NCBI GenBank assembly: GCA_030549335.1
Contig: CM060183.1
Location: forward strand, 37,136,768 to 37,200,767
DNA length: 64,000 nt
DNA from: Pontederia crassipes
Taxonomy: Eukaryota; Streptophyta; Magnoliopsida; Commelinales; Pontederiaceae
Direction of reading: 5' to 3'
Under the pieces are notes generated by a model. It worked only from the letters and a program-made list of their open reading frames with translations. It was not told the DNA's origin and made no database searches. Position 1 is the first letter of the stretch; each line of letters opens with the position of its first letter. The position numbers and the translations under genes were made by a program. This document shows positions 12,401-24,400 of this stretch, piece by piece.

Positions 12401-15400
12401 GGATTTCACGCCCTTACGCTTCGGATATGAAACACCAGACGTGCGGCTCGACGAACCCTGCTCGGTCGCCGATCAGCCCTTGTTTGGACGTGCCTTGGAC
12501 CCCGGCCGTACACGCCCCGGATGCACAACGAAACACCCGCCCAGGAAGAAGAGAGGGAGGCTAAGAGTTTAGAGGAAAACTAGAGAATATTATTGAGCAA
12601 TCTCAGATTGTCCAGGATGGTCTTACAAGCCTTGATTACATGTCCTTTTATAGTGCCCAAGAGAAACAACTCCTAGTCTAAGTTAAGGACCTAATCCTAT
12701 TAGGCATGCAAGCCCTTCTCTAGAAAAAACCTCCTTGGAGTAGGAGTAGAAATCCAGCAACCTTGGAGTCCTAGAAGAATTCGGCCAGCACTCCTTCAAA
12801 GTCTATCTTGAAGGCAAACTGGTCAGGCCGCCCTCCTGGCGCCCTGCCATGTCCGGGGCGCGCCCCGGGTGCGCCCGCCGGGACAAGTCCTAGTCCTACT
12901 AGGACTAGGACTGTTTTCTGTGGCCTCTCCCCATCTTCAGTCCTCCTATGATTAGGACTTCATCTCCAAGTGACCCTCGATCCAGAAGGAAGCTCCGTCC
13001 GCGCCCAAGTCCTACTCGACCTAGGAGAGGTCCGAATTCCTATTCCTACTAGGAGTAGGAATCCTTCCGATCCTGCACTTCTCCACGCGCTCGTCCTCCT
13101 ACTCACGATAGGAGTCCAAGTCTTCATCTCCAGAAGCTCCTCCCTCCTCGTCGGACCTTCGGAGTGTTGGACGACTCCTATTCCTACTAGGAGTAGGAAT
13201 CGCCCCGGCCACGCCCGCCTCCTCGCGCGCATGGCCACGCCCGCTCGGGGCGCGCCCTTCAGTGGGCAGGAGTGACATCCTCCCCCACCGAAGTTGTTGC
13301 CGTCCCCGGCAACTCCGGTGCGCCTCTTGAACTTGTCGGTGTGCTCATGTCGTTCACTAATCCACGTGTCTCCACTTCACGCCCAGAGTCTTCTGCATCC
13401 TCGTAGAATCTCTTCAGCATGCTCACGTGGAACACTGAATGGATCTGTCGCAGTTCTTTGGGAAGATCCACCTTGTAGGCCACCGTGCCTACTCGCTTGG
13501 TGATGACGAAGGGACCCTCGTACTTTCTCAACAACCCTTGGTGCAGGTTCCTAAGTGCTTTGAACTGACGTGTTCGTAACTTCACAAGAACCCTGTCTCC
13601 CACCTGGAACTCGACATGCCTCCGCTTCTGATCAGCGAACTTTTTCATTTTGCGCACCGCTTTATCCAAGATGGCCCTCGACGCCTCGAGGTTGTCCTGC
13701 CAACCACGCGCCACATGATACGCCGCCGGACACTTCCCCGCGTACCTGGCCGCCAGTCCTGCAGGTATCACTGGCTGCCTCCCAGTGACGATCTCGAACG
13801 TGCTTTGTTGCGTCGCCTCGCTCTTCTGCATGTTGTACGAAAATTGTGCAACGTCCAAGAGCTTTGCCCAATCCTCCTGATTGGCTGCAACAAAGTGCCT
13901 CAGGTAGATTTCCAGAAGATGGTTGGCCCGCTCCGTTTGGCCATCCGTCTGGGGGTGGAAAGCTGTCGAGAAGCGCAGCTCCGTCCCCAGGAGCCGGAAG
14001 AGCTCCCTCCAGAAGTGACCCGTGAACCTCGGATCACGATCACTGACGATGATCTCAGGTACGCCCCAGTATTTTACTACATGCTTGACAAACAAGCGGG
14101 CGACCTCTTCCGCCGAGCAATGCTTTGGAGCCGGGATGAATGTTCCATACTTTGAAAACTTGTCGATCACCACCATGATCGATCCCGCTCCCCCAGATTT
14201 AGGCAAGGCTGAGATGAAGTCCATAGTCACCATCTGCCATGGACGCTCCGGTACGGGCAAGGGTTCCAGCAACCCTGCCAGCTTCTTCTGCTCAAGTTTG
14301 TCCTGCTGACATTTGAGACATGTCCTCACATATGCCTCGACATCCTCTGTCATCTGAGGCCAGAAGTAGGAGTCTTCAACCAACGCCAAGGTACGAGCCG
14401 CTCCCGGGTGGCCCGGCCCACTTCGAGTCATGACAGTCCTTCAATATCGACCGTCGAAGACCCTCCCATCGTGGCACGTACAACCGACGTCCCACTGTGA
14501 ACAACAGCCCATCTTCTGTCCAGAATCGTCGTGACTTGCCCTCCCCGACAAGTCGAAGCATCTCCAGAGCCTTAGGATCCTGCTTTAATCCCTCCCGGAT
14601 GTGATCCTTGAAGTCCATGCGGATGGCGCTTATCGTCGCAAGCTGCACCTTGCGACTTAGGGCATCGGCCACCACGTTGGTCCGCCCCGTCTTATATTCC
14701 AAGACGTAATCGAACTCCGCCAAGAAGTCCTGCCATCGTGCCTGCTTCGGGCTCAGCTTCTTCTGATTCTGAAAGTAGGATGTTGCTACGTTGTCCGTCT
14801 TTACAACGAATGCGCTCCCAAGAAGATAATGCCTCCACGTGCGCAAGCAGTGCACCACCGCGGTCATCTCCTTATCATGGACCGGATATCGTTGCTCGGC
14901 CTCGTTGAGCTTCCGGCTCTCGAAGGCCACTGGGTGTCCCTCCTGCATGAGGACACCACCCAATGCGAAGTCGGAAGCGTCCGTTTGCACCTCAAACGGC
15001 TTCCCGTAGTCGGGTAGACGCAAGTACGGCTCCTCCGCCACTGCGTTCTTCAGGCCTTCAAATGCCTTCACGCATTTCTCTGACCATACCCACTTCTCGT
15101 TCTTCTTCAGAAGGTCGGTGAGGGGCGCAGTCCGTCGCGAGTATCCCTCGATGAACCTTCTGTAGTAGTTGGCGAGTCCCAAGAACGATCGCATCTCCGG
15201 AACGTTCGTTGGCGGCTCCCAGTCGAGAATAGCTTGGACCCTCCCCTTGTCCATGCTGATTTTCCCGGCTTTAATATGGTGCCCAAGGAACATCACTTCC
15301 GGTTGGGCGAACGAGCATTCCCCGAGCTCGTTCTCTCGCAGCAGCTTGAACACCTCCCCGGGATGCTCCATGTGCTCTGCGAGCTTCTCCGAGCATGCCA

Positions 15401-18400
15401 CTATGTCGCCCAAGTGCACCACCACGCACTTGTCCAATAGTGGGTGAAAGATCTTGTTCATCCTTGACCCATCCTGCTTCCTCTGAAGTAGGACCGGCGC
15501 CCCACCGGGTGCCTTCGAGGATCCCATGAACCCAGCTTTCAGCAACTCGCTCGGTTGTTTCCGAAGCTCCTCCAGCTCCGGAGGTGCCATGCGATACGGC
15601 CCCATAGCAGGAGGCTTCGCACTTGGCACCAGGTCGATGGCGTGATCGATATCTCGGCGAGGAGGAAGTCTGCTCGGCAGCTCTGGCAGCATTACATCCT
15701 TGTACTGCTCCAGAAGCCTTTCCACTTCATCTGGGACGCCTTGAACCTTGAGCCCGGTCTCGTTGAGCTTCAAGGCAGCCAAGTAGGTGACCTCCTTCCG
15801 ACGTATGCCCTTATCAAGTTGCATCGCCGAAAGCATCTTGGACTTCACGCTGGCCCTCGTCGTGGCAACTTCATGCGAAGCTTCCTGAGATAAAAGACGA
15901 ATCCCCTCCTGGGAAAGTCTCACCTCACGGAACGCATCCATGAACTCCATGCCCAGGACGAACCGATGGTCGTCCATGTTGACGATTGTCATGGTGATCG
16001 CTCCTTCCCACTCCCCCACCTTCGCGTGGATATCCTTGGCCGTACCAAGGATTGGCTGGGAGGCCGCGTTCACGGTCTTGATCAGGCCTGGCTCCTTGAC
16101 ATACCGTATGCCAAGTCGTGCCGCTTCCCTTGAATCCATGAAGTTGTGCGTGGCTCCAGTATCAACCAGAGCGGTCGAAGTGTGGCCATTCACTGCGACC
16201 TCCACGAACATCAGGCCCTTCGCGGTCTTCTTCACTTCCTTCGTCGGGAGCGTTGCGGCGGCAGTCACCCCATGTGTACAGCGCCTTGTTCGGTGTCCAC
16301 GGTAGATGCCATGGTCGAGAGCCCCTTCTTCGTGTCGCACTCCCTCGCGTAGTGAGGCCCTCCACAGAGGAAGCATCTGACCGTCTTCTTGGCATCCTCC
16401 TTCGATGTCGTCGCCTTCTTCTCTTGCTTATCGTTCTTTTTGCCACCTGCTCGGGCTCCATCCTTCTTGGACTTGCCCTGATCCTTAGCACCCGCGCCAG
16501 GATCCCGGTTTGCTGAAAACTCCACCAAAGCTTCAGCAGCGACCAATGCTCCGTTCATGGTCGTTATCCTCTGACGTCTCAACTCCTGAGCCGCCCATGG
16601 TTTCAACCCCCGCAGGAAGAAGAACAACCATGTCGACTCCTCCATGCTCCCGGGCATCTCCAACATAAGCGGTTGGAACTTTTCGATATATTCCTTCACG
16701 GAACCCGTTTGCTTGAGAGAGGTCAGCTTGTTCATAGCCACTTCTTGTGCATTGCCGGGGTAGAATTGCTTCTTCAATTCCACCTTGAAGTCTGCCCAAG
16801 ACTCTATCGGAGTCTCGTCTCCTTCCTCCATCCGACGCCACCACAAGAGCGCACCATCCACCAGGTAGCGCACGGCCATGTCGATCTGGTCCTTCTCGAC
16901 CACGATCTTGCTCGTCTTGAAACCCTTTTCAAGACACCAAAGAAAATCGTCGATGGTCGTCGCCTCCCGCGCACCATCATATTTCTTCGGTTCCGGTCCC
17001 AAGAACTTGGGCACCGGGGTCTTCGATCGCAGCCCTCCTGCATCGAAGAGAAGACCTTTGAGCAGCAACAAATCTGTCTCCAAGGCCTTCCACCGTGCAT
17101 CCATAGCCTCCTCTATGGCTGCAACGCGGCTGGACAGCTCCTGGTGTAAGGCTCCTCCTTGCTCCAGTGCCAAGCTGTGTTCTCCTGCCGCGGCTTCCAA
17201 GATACGGACCGCCTCGTCCGTTTCCTGAAGACTTCGTTCCAGCGCCTCCATATTCTTCTCAATATGGTTGCCGGGATCTCTGGACTTTGCTCGCGTATTC
17301 TTTTTCTTTTCCCCAACGTCCGCACCTTGGACTCGACCCCGGGTCGTGTCCTCTGCTTCCATCGAACGGCCTTTGCTCGAAGCACCTTCTTCTCCTGACA
17401 TAGTCGGAACCTAAGCTCTGATACCACGTTGTCTCGACCACACGCTTCGAATATGAAACACCAGACGTGCGGCTCGACGAACCCTGCTCGGTCGCCGATC
17501 AGCCCTCGTTTGGACGTGCCTTGGACCCCGGCCGTACACGCCCCGGATGCACAACGAAACACCCTCCCAGGAAGAAGAGAGGGAGGCTAAGAGTTTAGAG
17601 GAAAACTAGAGAATATTATTGAGCAATCTCAGATTGTCCAGGATGGTCTTACAAGCCTTGATTACATGTCCTTTTATAGTGCCCAAGAGAAACAACTCCT
17701 AGTCTAAGTTAAGGACCTAATCCTATTAGGCATGCAAGCCCTTCTCTAGAAAAAACCTCCTTGGAGTAGGAGTAGAAATCCAGCAACCTTGGAGTCCTAG
17801 AAGAATTCGGCCAGCACTCCTTCAAAGTCCATCTTGAAGGCAAACTGGTCAGGCCGCCCTCCTGGCGCCCTGCCATGTCCGGGGCGCGCCCCGGGTGCGC
17901 CCGCCGGGACAAGTCCTAGTCCTACTAGGACTAGGACTGTTTTCCTGTGGCCTCTCCCCATCTTCAGTCCTCCTATGATTAGGACTTCATCTCCAAGTGA
18001 CCCTCGATCCAGAAGGAAGTTCCGTCCGCGCCCAAGTCCTACTCGACCTAGGAGAGGTCCGAATTCCTATCCCTACTAGGAGTAGGAATCCTTCCGATCC
18101 TGCACTTCTCCACGCGCTCGTCCTCCTACTCACGATAGGAGTCCAAGTCTTCATCTCCAGAAGCTCCTCCCTCCTCGTCGGACCTTCGGAGTGTTGGACG
18201 ACTCCTATTCCTACTAGGAGTAGGAATCGCCCCGGCCACGCCCGCCTCCTCGCGCGCATGGCCACGCCCGCTCGGGGCGCGCCCTTCAGTGGGCAGGAGT
18301 GACACGTGCCACGCACCCCCGCAGCACTGCACCAAGTCATCCACTGCCACTGGATAAATGTGGCACTCTCGTACCGCTTATGCGCCACATCTTTGCCATG

Positions 18401-21400
18401 CCCATGCTGCACTCGTGGATCCTAAACATTGTCAACTTCCCCGCACAAGGACCTGCGCGCCCCTGCTTGAGTGTGCATTCTGATGGCCGACGTCTGCCCT
18501 CCTGCCACACATGGTCTTAATGCTGTTCGCCTGCAAGCACGCGTGTTTGAGCGCCTATGCCTTATCCTGGCCTAAGCCATGAAAGAGGAGCGTTACACTA
18601 GGCTTACATAAACTTATGTGGCATTGAGAAATACGTAAGGATTTCATTTTTGTTTTCCTTTCCAGCAAAAAACTTCATGCTGTTTAGAGTTCCAAATGAC
18701 TTTCTTTTGACATTATCCATGAACTGAAAAGAAAAATGTTCAGAAGGTGGTTATAATACTTGTATAAGGTTGTGATACGTACAAGTTTCAAACGAATGCG
18801 AATGACTATCTAAGTTACTAGTTATCCTCTTTACCTGAAAAAAAAGGTTTTAAATGAACATTTGTAAACTTTTAGTAGTTTTGCCCATTTTTTGTCTTCT
18901 TTATGGTGGACACTGAACTATCTACATTGCCTGCAGGTTCATTTTGAAGAAGGATTATCAGCAAGACATAGAGCAGCAAGTGAAGCCACTAGAGTGGTCT
19001 CCAAGACTATTCGCGGGAAAACTGCATCCGAAAAGCTAAGTCAAGAAGGGCTGGTGAAATTTTTGACACGGGTCACCATGCAGGTGTGGAAAATACACCA
19101 CCATTAGTGGACATCAGCAACTTTGATACTATCTAATTCGTAAACAAAAATGAAATCCTTTTACCTGCATATAAGGCAGTGAGTTGATTATGTGATACTT
19201 GGTATGGATAACTATGAGATGTGCTCATGGACATCCATATTCAGAATGAGTTGACTAGACAAATATGAAGCATGTGTGTCCACACTCGTTATGTTGTGTC
19301 AGTATGGCATGGAATGACACCTATTATACCTCCAACCGGTGGCGCTTCACGTCTTGTGCATGCCTGTTTGAAAGTTGTTTTTCAAATGAATGTAGTGAAC
19401 ACAAGTAGCACCATTAACTGCCATGTGTTGTTTCCAATACTGCTCATATTGGGTGGGGGCATCCTCAAAACAAGTCATGATGTGCAGTTCACCTTGCTGA
19501 AGCCACACACCCTACACATAAGAGCACCACCCCCTATATTCATATTATATTTGTTTAGCTTTAAATTATTTTGCACATTTATTTCTGATTCTCTTTTGAT
19601 TTTTTTTTAACTATTTTGTCCCAAAAAATAGTTTAATCACAATCCTGCATCAACTACTGAGACCTGTCTTAAGTTTATTTTAAGATGTTAACATGGTTGG
19701 CTATATTTTTTCTAACAAATTTGAAATTATTATTCTGAATTACCTACTACTTAAAAGTCTTGAAAACTCAATAGGTTGATGTGGTGAAATGCCTCAATGA
19801 TGCTGATGGACCTCAGTGGAAGTATTCACTCTTTGGAAATCCAAGTGAGACTGAAACTTTCAGGTATGTAGATCCCTTTATTGCTAATAGTACAACATTA
19901 GACTTTATCATCTAGTGCATCTGTTCTCTTTTATTACCATTTCCAATGTAATATGTAATCTTTGCTATTTTTTCAATAAAAGGCTGGATGATTAATGATG
20001 TTAACTAAGATTATGTTAACTAAGCTCTCATATGGTATATGGTTTGATCTGCTTTGGCACTTCATCTTCATATTCATTCTTCATGTGTGCATTTGTGGTC
20101 GCATACATTTTGTTATATCATTTCTATTCAATTATTTTCCCTTTTTACAATGCATTTATTGTCCTGTTATATTTTTATTAAAAATTGAAAAAAAACATAA
20201 TACAACATACCCAATTACTAGACCCAATTTGGTTGGGTTGTGTCTGAAAATTTTTCCAAAACCCAACTTGTTCCCCTTTTTGCAAGTGGTTATGTCATTA
20301 GTTCCTCTGATGTGCCCTCTTATGATGGCCTCACGGTGCTTAGGGGTCGCCTTTTCCTTTTGGCATCATTAGTGGTTCCGGGTGATAAGCTCGCATTGGG
20401 TTACCCCAACCTCATGGCGTTATCCGGTGGGTGGGCCGGATTATGAGGCCCGACGACAACCTATGGAAGGAGGTTTTCTTCACATGCTATAGCCGTGATC
20501 TCTCATGGGACTCTAGGCCCACCGTACCCCGAGGTTCTTCTTCCTTTTGGAGGGGGGTGGCAGCCATTTTTCCGCGTGTGCGGCCATTCATGACTCCATC
20601 ACTCGGCTCTGGGGAGGCCTTCTCCTTTTGACGGCACGACTGGTCCCAGGGGGACCACTTGCATATTCTTTCCCCCGGTTACTGGCTCTTGCGGCACATC
20701 CTGAGGCATCTGTGGCGGAGTGTTGGTCTCAGATGGGTGACCCTGGGACTGGCTCCTGGACACCCACCCCCCCCCCCCCCCCCTTAGGTCCCCACTCTTC
20801 GATCAACGGGTTTCTGACTTACGAGCTCTTCACTAGTGGATTGCCCCCTTCCTTCCTCATCCGACCCGGTCTGATGGCTGGGTATGGGTATCGGACGCCT
20901 TCTCAGTGTGCAGCCTCTATCTTCGTTTCCTTCCGGCTTCAACTGACTCGGAGGACTTCAGAGCTGACTACAGACTCATTTGGCGCTCTCGCTTGCTGCT
21001 TAAAGTCAAGATCTTTGCTTGGCTTCTGCGATGGGAGCGGATCCCTTTCCAGAGTTTATAGGGCGAGATGGGTGACGCATGCGGATACCTCCTGTGCTAC
21101 GTGTGGAGAGGCGGCGGAGGATGTCACGCACCTGTTTTTTAGCCGCCCCGTGTCTCGTGAGGTATGGTCTAGGGCATCCATTACGGGTGGTGTTCCACCG
21201 GCGGCGGTGGATTTCTGGTAGAGCATGAGGGCGCTGGGTACATAGAGATTGGGTTGGAGACTTCTTGTGGTGACCTTTTTGGCCGGTGTCTGGGCTATAT
21301 GGTTCGAGCACAACGGGGTCATTTTTTTGTGGGGAGAGATGTCAGGTGGACAGTATTGTATATCACATGTTTGACCTTCTTCGAGAGTGGGGTTTTGGTT

Positions 21401-24400
21401 AGCACCTTTTGTCTTTTTTCCGCTCTCCACTGAGAACTTTTCACTTGTATATGATGTTATACATGGATGACAACCAAACTGGTGATCATCTTTTTTCCTC
21501 TCAAAAAGAAAAAATCAATTTCTTGCGCGTGGACACCTCTGATGGACAGGGTGAGGGCTCCTGGGTACCACTCTTTAGATCCTCCCTGCTCAGATAACCA
21601 CTATCCGCCTTGACCCTACATGACTGGATAGCCCCTATCCGCCCTGATTCTACTTGCAAGGATGGATAGGTGACTATAGGCTTATATGGAGATCTCACAT
21701 GCTGCTTGAAGTTCGGACTTTCGTTTGGCTTCTGCAGCGTGGGAGAATTCTCACCAAGGCATATAGTGCACGTTAGGCATTTATCACGGATACCACATGC
21801 GTCATGTGCGGCACAGGCAAGGAGGATATCACCCACCTATACTTTGCATGTCTTGTTACTCTTGAGATTTGGAGGCAGACCTACATCCCTGAGGGTGACT
21901 GCATGACACTTTTTGGAGATCACTATGAGCACTGGGCAGCCAGGACAGCCAACCATGGAGGTTTCTGCTGGCTAGAACTTTGGCGGTCACTTGGCCGCAA
22001 CCGTACCATTTTTAAAGTTGAGAGATGTCACATTGAAAACATCGTTCACCATGTCTCTTCTGTTATTCATGTGGGGTTTTGGGTAGTTAGTTCATGGCCC
22101 CAAATGTATTTTCCTCTTTTTGCTGCTCTCCTCTTAAAAACTTGTACATCTCTCCTCCACAGTGTATATATATATATATATATATGGGTAACACCCTAAC
22201 TTGGTGTTCATCCTTTTTCTCCTCAAAAAAATATTACTTGGATGCCTATCATAACTCGTTAGCATCCTTTCCTTGTTAAAAACTAAGACCTGACCTGTAT
22301 ACAAGTTGGTTAGGCGGATTTGTGTCATTTGAGATTTGTCTATTCATATCAATTTAATAATTTCATATCAAACCTAAGCATGTGGAGAATTATTGGTCCT
22401 TTGTCTTTCCTTGTACTACTGGGATTGGACAGTTTCACAATTAATAATAATGGGAATGAAAAACTATTGACTCACTGCAACATTTTAACTAACTAAATAA
22501 ACTGAAATTGCCTATAAATTCCTCAGAATACATTCCATGGCAAGGGGTGGGTGGGGAGCGCATCCGGTAGATTAATCAAGAATCAGACACAGAAATATAA
22601 GTACAACAACAATAACAAAGCTTTATCCCACTAGGTGGGGTCGGCTACATGGATCATACGACGCCATTCGTTGATCCATGTTCATGAGATTCGACAGGGT
22701 TTTACGCTGGCTGTCGGGGCCTAACACAACCCTCCTCCTTTATCCGGGCTTGGGACCGGCTATAAAACATAGGCGGAGTTAGAAATATAAGTACAAATAG
22801 GGTATTTATCCAGGTCTTAAATCAAGTGTGGGAAAAGACATTGGTATTTCTTATAGCATTGTGCTTTCTAGCTCGCTCAACTATGCTGAGTTGTAAATTT
22901 TGTGTACTTTTTTTGTATGGATTTGATAACGTCGCCCTAACTGTACCATTTGTTCAATGTACCTTGTCTATCCTTCTATTTTAGTAGATGAGATGATGTC
23001 AACTTCAAAAACCTTGGTTAAATTTCATTTCAGGAGGAGATGTCTTGTTGCTGAAACCCTTGCTGAAAAGCATTTTGATCAGGCTTTCAAAGTAATTTGT
23101 GAATTCAACCTACGAGGTATTAGAACTTGCCATCTGCTTACCTTTCTTAATTTCCTTGGTCGTAGTTGTTTGTGCTTTAATATCCTTGATAAATTATGCC
23201 CATAACTATGAGCAGTGGTGCTAGTTTTGCATGTATGCCTCTGTAGCTATGTATTATATTTACCATGTCTGTCAATATTTCAGCTGTCGACATCTATGCT
23301 GGGGTAGCAGCTTCCCTTGCTGAGAGGAAAAAAGGTACACAGTTAACAGAGTTTCTCAAGAATATAAAAGGCACAATACCGGAAGATGATTGGGATCAGG
23401 TAAAATGTTCTCTCCATTTTTCTGTTGTTAATATAAAGTCTATTTATTTCTCAAAAAAGATATAAAGTCTATTTATATTGGTCTCAAGTTATTCTTCATC
23501 TGGTGATTCTTAATGGGTTCTTCTAGTTAAGTTCTATTCATTATGTCAAACTTACAGTCATCTGAATCGGATTGAAATTGATGAGTTTTGTGTTTTTAAC
23601 AAAATGAGATTTCAATAGTAATAAAGTCCAAAATGGTCATGATCAGTATGGTTTGAAAAGTTTGAGAATTTACTTAATGCTGCAAATTTATATACAATTT
23701 TGCAACTTTTTCTCCTTTTTCAGAGATGAGCATATTGATACTTGATATCTTACATGTTTACTATTTCCACCTCGTGAAATTCAGGTTCTTTTTGCTGCTA
23801 TTGCTGTGTATGCTAACAAACACAAAGAACGCCCTGACCGTCTTATAGACATATTGATTAGTCCCCACAGGTATGATTTTTCATCCTTGCTTGAATAAGC
23901 ACTTCACATTTTTTTGAAGGGTACTTGACATTAGGCTGATGTCTGGATTGCTACGGATGAAGAAATTGTTCAAGTTCTGCATATACTTCACTATCAGAGA
24001 TGATATTAAAGTATTGAATGAAGTGTTCCTCTAGAATTGTAGGATTGTCCGACAATAGTACATGATGGTACAGATAGCTAGTTTATCCTAATCATCCTTT
24101 TGCCTTTAAAAAAGAAAATAATGATATGGCAATGAATATGAATTTTGGGACCTCTAGATGATACTGGAAACCAATGTCAACTTTATAGTCTGGGGGAACC
24201 ATGTATATCCATTTTTTTTTCTGACAAGAAAATATATGTCCAATTCATAGCTGTTTCATCTGCAAGTGATCAATATTATCCAATCAACATGGATGTGTCA
24301 CTATTCTTGTAAAGCAGGATAAACAAGTACTTCTGTTTTCTCACCTTTTGATCTTCACATCACATACGGGAGATCAGTGCCATAGCTTTTTTTTATCGCA

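Larger units (their letters stand above)
9853..12408. mobile_element. LTR-like unit TGTCACGGG...GGATTTCA, split by a hAT element
   Basis: The unit begins TGTCACGGGTTAAG and ends AATACGTAAGGATTTCA, with TG...CA ends like an LTR. Without the hAT insert (10,472-11,855) it is about 1.17 kb. Its last 342 bp (12,067-12,408) are repeated at 18,305-18,646 on the far side of the gypsy element. No coding domain, primer-binding site or matching TSD was found, so its class and orientation are inferred only from its termini. Confidence 0.5.
12409..18304 (-). mobile_element. Ty3/gypsy retrotransposon, young, inserted in intron 4
   Basis: Reading on the minus strand: 5' LTR (18,304-17,430), primer-binding site, gag, protease-RT-RNase H frame, integrase, polypurine tract, 3' LTR (13,277-12,409). 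The two LTRs differ at only about seven positions over some 860 bp by eye, so insertion is recent. The RT has an internal deletion and a mutated catalytic box, and pol has a frameshift before integrase, so the copy needs help to move. The outer tip of the 3' LTR is lost, and the expected TSD (cgtgc after the 5' LTR) has no partner there. Confidence 0.9.

Noticed and set aside
13259-18412. Plus-strand frames through the gypsy element, and near-identical frames in its two LTRs
   Set aside because: They are shadows of the minus-strand gag-pol or copies of LTR sequence.
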